From contig NC_081554.1 in the NCBI RefSeq assembly GCF_963082655.1, forward strand, positions 121,471,869 to 121,535,868: a stretch of DNA of 64,000 nt, written 5' to 3'. The stretch is from Stomoxys calcitrans. Taxonomy: Eukaryota > Arthropoda > Insecta > Diptera > Muscidae. Below are positions 57,612 through 64,000 of the stretch, one piece after another; positions within the stretch are counted from its first letter, which is position 1; every line of letters begins with the position of its first letter. A program made the translations under genes and the position numbers. The notes under the pieces are model-generated. The model saw nothing but the letters and a program-made list of their open reading frames with translations, did no database searches and was not told the origin of the DNA.

Positions 57612-60302
57612 AGTTTTAATATTAAACACAGTTTTTAGTAACTTGTGAGGTTTCTAATTCATTTTGGCTATGAATGTTTCTTCTTCGCTAGTTTTAGACG
57701 ATTTCTACAATATAACAGTTTTTAGCATATTCTTTGATGATATTTTATGTGTGCGAATTTTACGCTCCAATGAATCCCGGAGTTCAGTTGATATTTGGAG
57801 TTCAATTGATATCGATAACCATACGATACTGTTTCATTGTGGATTCTATGAACGTTTTCCCTACTCCTCGTGCTGCTATAATAGTCTGTTTTTAATCTGT
57901 GGAATACGGATTTCCATTATAAAGCAAAACAAACTTTTTCCCTTGTAAGCCAAATTAGGAAAACATGCTTTCGTCAGGAAAAAGGACCTTCTTTTTAAAA
58001 ATTCATTAGCAAAGTCCATTGGTTTTTTTTCGTCCGATGTCTGATGTAAACCGCTACTTATGCGCTACACAGCTGTGATAGCTACTTCTTCTTTATATCT
58101 TCCTTATTATATCATAATGTAGGTTTTTGCCACAGGATTCTCTTTTATTTTCGCTGATTTTGGATGCAATAATTCAATGATTTTCTTATACGGAAGCAAA
58201 TATAGGTCACTTTTCCGATCGGTCGGCTTATATGGGCACCAAGTTGGGAGGCTTGGGGAATACCGAACCGATGGATAGGAAATGTTTATTGGCATATTGG
58301 ATAGAAAAGTGGCTTCTTCTGATACTCCTAACAATTTCACGCAGATTTTTCTTCATTCTCCAATTTTAAAGTAATTCCTCTCTCATCAGCACCAATTAGT
58401 TTTGGAACTCATTTTGAGTTTTTTATTGTTAAACAACCTATTTTTGACCCAAATAATATCTATTTCCACCCAATTTGTAATATCTTTAGTTATTGTTGCA
58501 GATTTACACGCTTCAGATTTCGAGTTACAAATAGAAGATAATTCATAAGAAATATTAATTTTTTAATGAGTTTCCCTATTATTTTTCCCAAATGAATTCG
58601 CCGAAGATATCATCATTGAGAATATCTGTGAATTGAATAAGATTCATCATCAAATTTAAGTTCACCGTTCAAAGTTCAACAGGTCTTTGAATAATCAGCT
58701 TCAGCCTTTAACAGTTGTAACCAGCGTTACTGTTGTGCCTCTTTGGTATCAAATTTGCCACTTTTTTGGACGATGCCACTTGTGAGTCGCTTTTATATTT
58801 TGATACTAAATGCCATACTTTTAACATTTTTGAGCCACTTTTCCATCTCTTTGTGCCATTTGTTCAAAAATACAACTATGCAGCGATTATCTATTGTTTG
58901 TCGTCCAACAAATCGCATATAAATGTTAAATTTTACGAAAAATTTTAAATTTTTGAGCTCAACAAGAGAAACTGGACGAAAAATAAGTTGTTTATGTTTG
59001 TGAAATATATCACTTAAGTATTTAAATACCCACCGCCTCAACTCGTCAAAGCATGTATTCTAAAACCTACAATTACATGTACTGTAGATCGTAGATCGAT
59101 TTTGCGAAGACCTTTCGTCCGTCCAAATTTGAATTTGGCTTTTTGGTTACAAAAAGTCTTGACTGAACCCCTAGGATTGATTTAGGGTGATGGGAATCTA
59201 TGATTCGGATCATAGCGAGACAATTAAAGGCGGTCTCATTTGTACAACAACAACAAATCATATGGTGCAATCCGCCATCTTTTCATCAAGCTGATTGACG
59301 TCTTGCTAACACACACAAAGAAATTTGTGTGCGTGTGTGTATACGAGTGCGTACATGAGAAGCGAATATGCGAGAAAGAACATAACAACAAAGAGAATGC
59401 AAACAAAAGTTTGACATCTTAATACTGTCAAACCCATTAACAGCTGTTTGCGTGATACCACATTTTTTAATTCGCCTTGGATAAGAACTGAATTGTTTGT
59501 TTTTGTTATACACGTTTTATTTTGTTTTTTATGAAAAATATTGTTCCAAATTTTGGACCAATTTAAACAAGTTTTGTATGTTATTTATGTAAAAAGCAGG
59601 AGGTTTATTGTATGCTTTGGTTTCTCCTAGTTTTTTTTTTGTGCCACTTTTCTGGTTGTAAGTATGTTTTCTCCCTAATATGGCAATATGATTTGAAAAA
59701 CGATTCGACTATTTTGCCAGTCTATATACTTGGTGCGGTGGCGACAGTTCCTAATAATTAAACCATGAACAATTTTTGAACAAAAAAGTATTGTCCAGCA
59801 GCGCATCGCCCCAAATAATAATTATTTGAATAATACACACATAATGATTATTTGAATAATTATGAATGACCGACTGTTTTGGGTTGAGTTGGTCCTCTAG
59901 ATATATAAGCAAAAACAAGTTCGGCCGGGCTGAATCTTGGGAACCCACCACCATGGATTCTGCTAAAATATGGGAGCTATATGTAGTTGTAGACCGAATT
60001 GGACCGTATTGAGAGTCATAACAGAATACTATATGCAAAATTTCAGCCAAACCGGATGAAAATTGCGGCTTCCGTGGGCTCAAGAAGTCAAATCGGGAGT
60101 TCGGTTTATATGGAATCTATATCCAAATCTAAACCGATATAGCCCATTTGCAATCCCCAACGACCTACATCAATATAAAGTATCTCTGCAAAATGTCAAT
60201 CGGCTAGTTCTACGCGTTCGACCGCTATCGTGATTTCGACAGACGGACGGGCGGGCGGACATGGCAAGTTCGAATCAGAATTTCGAGACGACCAAGAACA
60301 TA

Positions 60303-60534
60303 CAGGGTGGCTGATGAAAGCCGCTACCAAAAAAAAATGTAATAACTTTTTTTCTATTTAATAATAATAATTTAATAATTAATTTAATTAATTAATTAAT
60401 TAATTTAATTAATAATAATTTAATAATTAATTTAATAATTTAATTTAACATGAATAAAAGAAAAATGTATTCCATACACCGAAAAAAAAATGTAGCAATA
60501 TTCATCATTGTAGCAATATTCATCAGCCACCCTG
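60303..60534. mobile_element. 232-bp TA-flanked MITE, copy 2
   Basis: It starts CAGGGTGGCTGATGAA and ends TTCATCAGCCACCCTG, with TA at 60301-60302 and 60535-60536. Copy 1 of the tandem unit has the uninterrupted site AGAACATATACACATTATGG near 57262, with a single TA at the insertion point. The insertion therefore happened after the duplication, or the duplication combined alleles with and without it. Confidence 0.96.
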
Positions 60535-60639
60535 TATACACATTATGGGGTCCTTGATCAATATTTCGAGGTGTAAAAACCTTATAACTTTAATTTCACC
60601 CCATATTCATGGTTGGTGTATACAGCCGTTTGGTGGTGG

Positions 60640-61230
60640 CAACCTATAGGAGGGTTGTGTGCCACACCCCATCTGTTTTAAGTTTTAATTGGTCAAATAA
60701 CCTATTGGAGGCAATTTAAGGAGGCAAAGCACTACCTAGATTCTTGGACATAAAGTTTAATTTCATATTCGTAATCAGCTCCCAAATACTTTTAATTTGA
60801 GTTTTATATAAGTATGATAAAGTAAAGTTCCCATTTGGGGGCTTTTGGGGTGTGGGGCGACCCGCAAATACTTAGACATCAATTTTTTGTCATATTCGTT
60901 ATCTTCTCCCGAATACCTTTCATTTGAGTCCCATATTGATGTGTACGTCCAATATGTTTGTTTAGGGAACTTTTGGGGTTGGAGTGGGTTCCTTGGACCA
61001 ACTTTTAATACGATGAACGGTGAACCTTGATTTTGGGTGGTGTTTTTGGTGTAATGGGAAAGGGTCCGCCTCCTTCCAATATCAAAAAATCATATAGCCT
61101 ATTCCTCCTTCCTGACCATATTCGTAATCTACTCCGGAATACCTTTCATTCGAGTCCCATATTGTCATTATCGTCCAATATGCCTATTTGAAGGGATTTT
61201 GGGGCCGGGGCAGCCCCCTAGTAGCGTTAC
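60640..61230 (+). repeat. Dispersed GTCCCATATTG-family repeat, two or three units
   Basis: GAGTCCCATATTGATGTG and GAGTCCCATATTGTCATT occur about 230 bp apart, each preceded by 'tactcc(g/c)gaatacctttcatt'-type sequence and followed by CCAATATG and a TTTTGGGG-rich stretch. This is the block that copy 1 of the tandem unit lacks. Confidence 0.7.
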
Positions 61231-61420
61231 CGTTGTGCCACTTTAGTATAAAATTTGACGCTTTTTTTGGACGATGCCACTTGTGTGTCACTTTATTTTT
61301 TTGATACTAAATGCCATACTTTTAACATTTTTGCGCAACTTTTCCATCTACTTGTTAAAAAAAAACTATGTAGCGATTATCTATTGTTTGTCGTCCAACA
61401 AATTGCATATAAATAGGTCT
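61222..61420 (+). repeat. Diverged third copy of a tandem-unit segment
   Basis: GTTACCGTTGTGCCACTTT, GGACGATGCCACTTGTG and 'atactaaatgccatacttttaac' align with 55694-55880 and 58725-58911 but with clear divergence. The segment is therefore a dispersed repeat older than the tandem duplication. Confidence 0.8.
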
Positions 61421-61689
61421 TTTCGCGTACTTTTCCAGTAAAAATTTGCCATACAAATTTGCAATAGAGTAAGAGCCATTTTACTCTCTTTAAAAAATTT
61501 GCAAGCAAAAGTACTCGAACGACATCCAGTGAAAATTTGCAGAAAAACAGCTGATTTTTGTTTTGGTTTTTTTGGAAAACAATTTTTTTTTAATAAAAAA
61601 TGCTGGCAATACGTATGAGGTACTTTCCTTAGATAAACGTCAATTTGTTGAACCGAGAGTGAAAAGGCTAAAAGGTGAGCCATTCGTAT

Positions 61690-62260
61690 ATCGGTGTTTT
61701 CCATGCTGCTGGAAAGACATCACAAAAAACCGTGCAATCCCATGGCCAATGCCATGGGATTGCAACAACCATGCACGAAGCTACGAATGCCATTCGTGGC
61801 GCCAAGTCGCGCAAGGCGCTGGTCCCAAACAGAATCTCTACACTGATGCTAAAGAATCTGGATCTGCCTGGAGTCGATTACCTTACAACTGTCCTCAACC
61901 TATCTGAACACTTTTATAGTACCCGATGTTTGGAAGATGGGCAGTCTGATCCCGCTACTGAAACTTGAAAAGGACACTAGCAAGGGGGAGTAGTACATAC
62001 CGATCTCCCATCTCTCATCAGTAGCCAAGACGCGTGAGGGACTACTCCTCCCGCTCCTCTCGTTGGACAATTTCCATTCACCGACCATCAAAATGAATTT
62101 CGAGGGCTGCATAGGACTACAACTGCTTTACATGCCATCACCGTATATAAAAGTCCACTTGTTCTGCTGACAAAGATACCTAACCATCTTATGCTTTTGG
62201 ATATTGTGGCTAGATAAATTGCTACGACCACTGATGTTAGGCCTAGGGAGCTTTTTATTT
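61690..62260 (+). pseudogene. Non-LTR reverse transcriptase N-terminal remnant
   Basis: Plus-strand frames read ATNAIRGAKSRKALVPNRIS, TLMLKNLDLPGVDYLTTVLN, then by frameshift VPDVWKMGSLIPLLKLEKD and LLPLLSLDNFHSP. The order matches the 'K..KA.GPDGI' fingers block, the 'P..WK...IPLLKPGK' block and the 'YRPISLLS..AK..E' block of jockey-like reverse transcriptases. GPDG reads VPNR, and no catalytic palm motif follows, so it is inactive. Confidence 0.78.
61734..61763. repeat. Perfect 13-bp hairpin
   Basis: 61734-61746 (GCAATCCCATGGC) and 61751-61763 are exact complements around CAAT. It lies in the start of the reverse transcriptase remnant. Confidence 0.9.
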
Positions 62261-62609
62261 GGTCATGTGACGGCTACGAACACTTTGTTATCATTGAATA
62301 CATCTGTATCCGTTCACAATTGACATACTAATTTGCACTATGTTTTTCTAATCCCACTGTGCTTCACTTGTTTAACTGCCCAGCTAGACCCGCTCAATCC
62401 CATGGCAGCATCTTCCCTCCTTAACAAATTCAAAGGAACGGTGTTGGGTTCATCGTAGCTCTCCGATGATGATGATTCCATCATCACTAGCTCTTTCCTA
62501 GCTTTTTTGTTTGTTTGTTTGTTTTTTTAATAAAAACGAAAAAATGTGCCACTTTTTTTACAAATGACACTTTTTGTGCCACTATTTGAAAATTTCCAAC
62601 GGCAGCGCT

Positions 62610-62890
62610 GCTCCCTAGGTACTTGGACCCAAATTTGTATACTAAATTTGTGTTCTACTCCCGAAAAACTTTCATTTAAGTCCCATATTGCCCCGATCGG
62701 TCCACTTTTATTTTTGGGTGGTACTTTTGGGGTATTGCCTATTGCTCCTTCCGGACCACTCCTCACAATCTCGAAGAAATCGATTCAGCCGTTTTAGAGT
62801 CTATGCGGAAAAAAAAATTTACAAACCCACAAATTTACGAAACACAACCAACAAACAAACACAAATTTATTTTTAATATATATAGAAGAT
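62610..62890 (+). repeat. Dispersed GTCCCATATTG-family repeat with 3' tail
   Basis: After AAGTCCCATATTGCCCCG it runs to 'aatcgattcagccgttttagagtc' and 'acaaccaacaaacaaacac', then TTTTTAATATATATAGAAGAT. The 'cagccgtttt...gagt' plus A/C-rich tail is commonly seen at 3' ends of insect retroposons, which hints at the class. Confidence 0.6.
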
Positions 62891-62984
62891 TTGTAGATAG
62901 ATAAATATATTATTTGCTATATAATTTCAAATAAAATTGAAGCATTTTTACTTTGAAACACTGAAAGAACAAAATTCAGTTATT

Positions 62985-63260
62985 TGTAGCGCAAAATATA
63001 CATATCTTTCCCAAGATATAATTATATTTAAGACCAGATATACTTATATCCAAAGCCAAATATAGTTATTTATAGCATATATCTTTGGATATAATTATAT
63101 ATAGTGGATATAATTATATATGGTCCCATATCCAATTATATATCCTACCAGCATCATATATAATGATATACATTTGGATATGGCAGATCCAATAGGATCT
63201 ATTTAGATCCAACTTTATCTTATCCCAGAAATATCTGGATCTGACCATATAAATTTTTTT
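62985..63260. repeat. Degenerate TATATAATTATAT-rich repeat
   Basis: GATATAATTATATATAG and close variants recur every 15-40 bp, and then 'gatccaataggatctatttagatcc'. The stretch is strongly palindromic and non-coding. Confidence 0.75.
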
Positions 63261-63269
63261 TACTCGGGC

Positions 63270-63664
63270 ATAGAAAAAATTCGAGGAAAAAAATTTTATT
63301 GAAATTTAAGCTCTAAAAAATAATCTTAAAGTTAGGTTGTCTTTAGAGAGTTTTTCGCTGAAATTTAGTCCTTACAAAAAAAAAAAAAAAAACATTGAAA
63401 ATTTGTATTTAGAAAAAATTTAATGAAAATTTTTTTATACAAATTTTGTCTTTAGAAAAAATTTACTTAAAATTTTGTGGCGGCACTGGCCTCAGCAAAA
63501 TTTTGTTTCTATAAAATATTATAAATATGAAATTTTATCATTTTAAAAAATTTTACTGTTTTTTTAAGAATAATTGTGATTTAAATTTTTTCTTTAGACA
63601 AAATCATTTTGGGTGTCCCCCCCCCCCCCCCCCCCCCCCCCCTCCACCATGGCTACGTCCCAGG
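63270..63664 (-). repeat. Dispersed repeat ending in GGGACGTAGCCA, copy 2, with C26
   Basis: Degenerate units of the type 'gaaaatttttttatacaaattttgtctttag' run to a 26-C run at 63617-63642 and then to TCCACCATGGCTACGTCCCAG. The last phrase is the complement of the start of the copy at 52518. Confidence 0.65.
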
Positions 63665-63894
63665 CAAAGGGGATTATATAGTCACAACCACTACACTTTT
63701 GGCTCTCCTTGCTTGTTTAGTTTGACATTTTAAGTCACGTAGAATAGGAAGAAAAGTTGTGGTTCTCGCCTTTAGCTTTCTTTTCTTGGATAAATGCTTC
63801 TATTGCTATTTTCTATATTTTTATTTTATATTTGCATTTTGATTTTATGAATTTGATCTCTTCTTATATTTTATAACATCTATAAAAAGCATTT

Positions 63895-64000
63895 TGTCAG
63901 AAGTGGGATTTGAACCCACGCCCTCAGAGAGGACCAGAACGCTCATCTTTACGAACTCTATTTGAATAGAGCAAGCTATCACACTTGAGTCTGGCGCCTT
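63895..64000 (-). tRNA. tRNA-Leu(CAA), cut by the window edge
   Basis: Reversed, it begins AAGGCGCCAGACTCAAG and ends CCCACTTCTGACA. The anticodon CAA complements 63985-63987, and a 44-nt intron lies at 63940-63983 after base 37. The variable arm and B box (GGTTCAAATCC) match the gene at 46664, and the exons are nearly the same. About 21 nt of the 5' end lie beyond the window. A T5 run on the minus strand (63884-63888) may terminate transcription. Confidence 0.93.

Larger units (their letters stand above)
57612..61678. repeat. Tandem unit, copy 2, with MITE and extra 0.8 kb
   Basis: It matches copy 1 base for base apart from rare differences up to about 60634. It is interrupted at 60303-60534 by the MITE. 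From about 60636 to 61436 it has sequence absent from copy 1. It then ends with a 240-bp segment (61437-61678, 'gccatacaaatttgcaatagag' to 'aaaggctaaaaggtgag') that corresponds to 57372-57611. Minor differences in this last block are consistent with the same unit. Confidence 0.88.

Noticed and set aside
57198..57629. Overlapping 69-99-codon frames on both strands
   Set aside because: They cross the hairpin junction and repeat tail, and no frame continues into the matching part of unit 2.

Overview
This window looks like gene-poor nuclear DNA of a higher (calyptrate) fly, plausibly a muscid such as a stable-fly or house-fly relative. That is an inference from the repeat types, the AT-rich base composition, the tRNA-Leu introns and the transposon families; no species marker is present. 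I found no convincing host protein-coding gene. Every protein similarity I can support is to a transposable element, and every one is broken by stops, frameshifts or deletions. The only intact host-type genes are two intron-containing tRNA-Leu(CAA) genes, at 46664-46789 (+) and running off the right edge at 63895-64000 (-).

Layout. 0-11 kb: fragments of (GTCY)n-type dispersed repeats, jockey-like reverse transcriptase scraps, a tRNA-headed SINE and a 607-bp fold-back derivative of a Tc1/mariner element (6069-6675). 11-20 kb: a three-level nest (a 5'-truncated non-LTR retrotransposon inside a Tc1/mariner element inside a dispersed repeat), then an interrupted CAGCA-rich repeat, SINE pieces and two more non-LTR remnants. 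20-28 kb: a Penelope-like remnant, a long internally repeated dispersed element, a rearranged Tc1/mariner fragment, and a Transib (RAG1-like) transposase remnant at 26203-26879. 28-46 kb: mostly AT-rich DNA without recognisable coding content, with a reverse transcriptase remnant, a mariner remnant, a four-unit tandem repeat, a pogo/Tigger-like remnant, another non-LTR remnant, a 236-bp mariner MITE and several dispersed repeats. 46-54 kb: tRNA-Leu, a non-LTR remnant split by a 232-bp MITE, an antisense endonuclease-domain remnant and two CAGCA repeats. 54.6-61.7 kb: a 3031-bp unit present twice head to tail and almost identical. Unit 2 carries a second copy of the 232-bp MITE, and unit 1 preserves the empty site. 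61.7-64 kb: another reverse transcriptase remnant, low-complexity repeats and the second tRNA-Leu.

How the parts relate. Nothing here works as an operon or pathway. The content is a layered record of transposition. Target-site duplications, empty sites and interruptions let several events be ordered. The most useful observations are the recent tandem duplication with its MITE polymorphism and snap-back junction, the three Tc1/mariner relics that share the same kind of internal deletion, the Transib relic, and several multi-copy repeat families without an obvious class.
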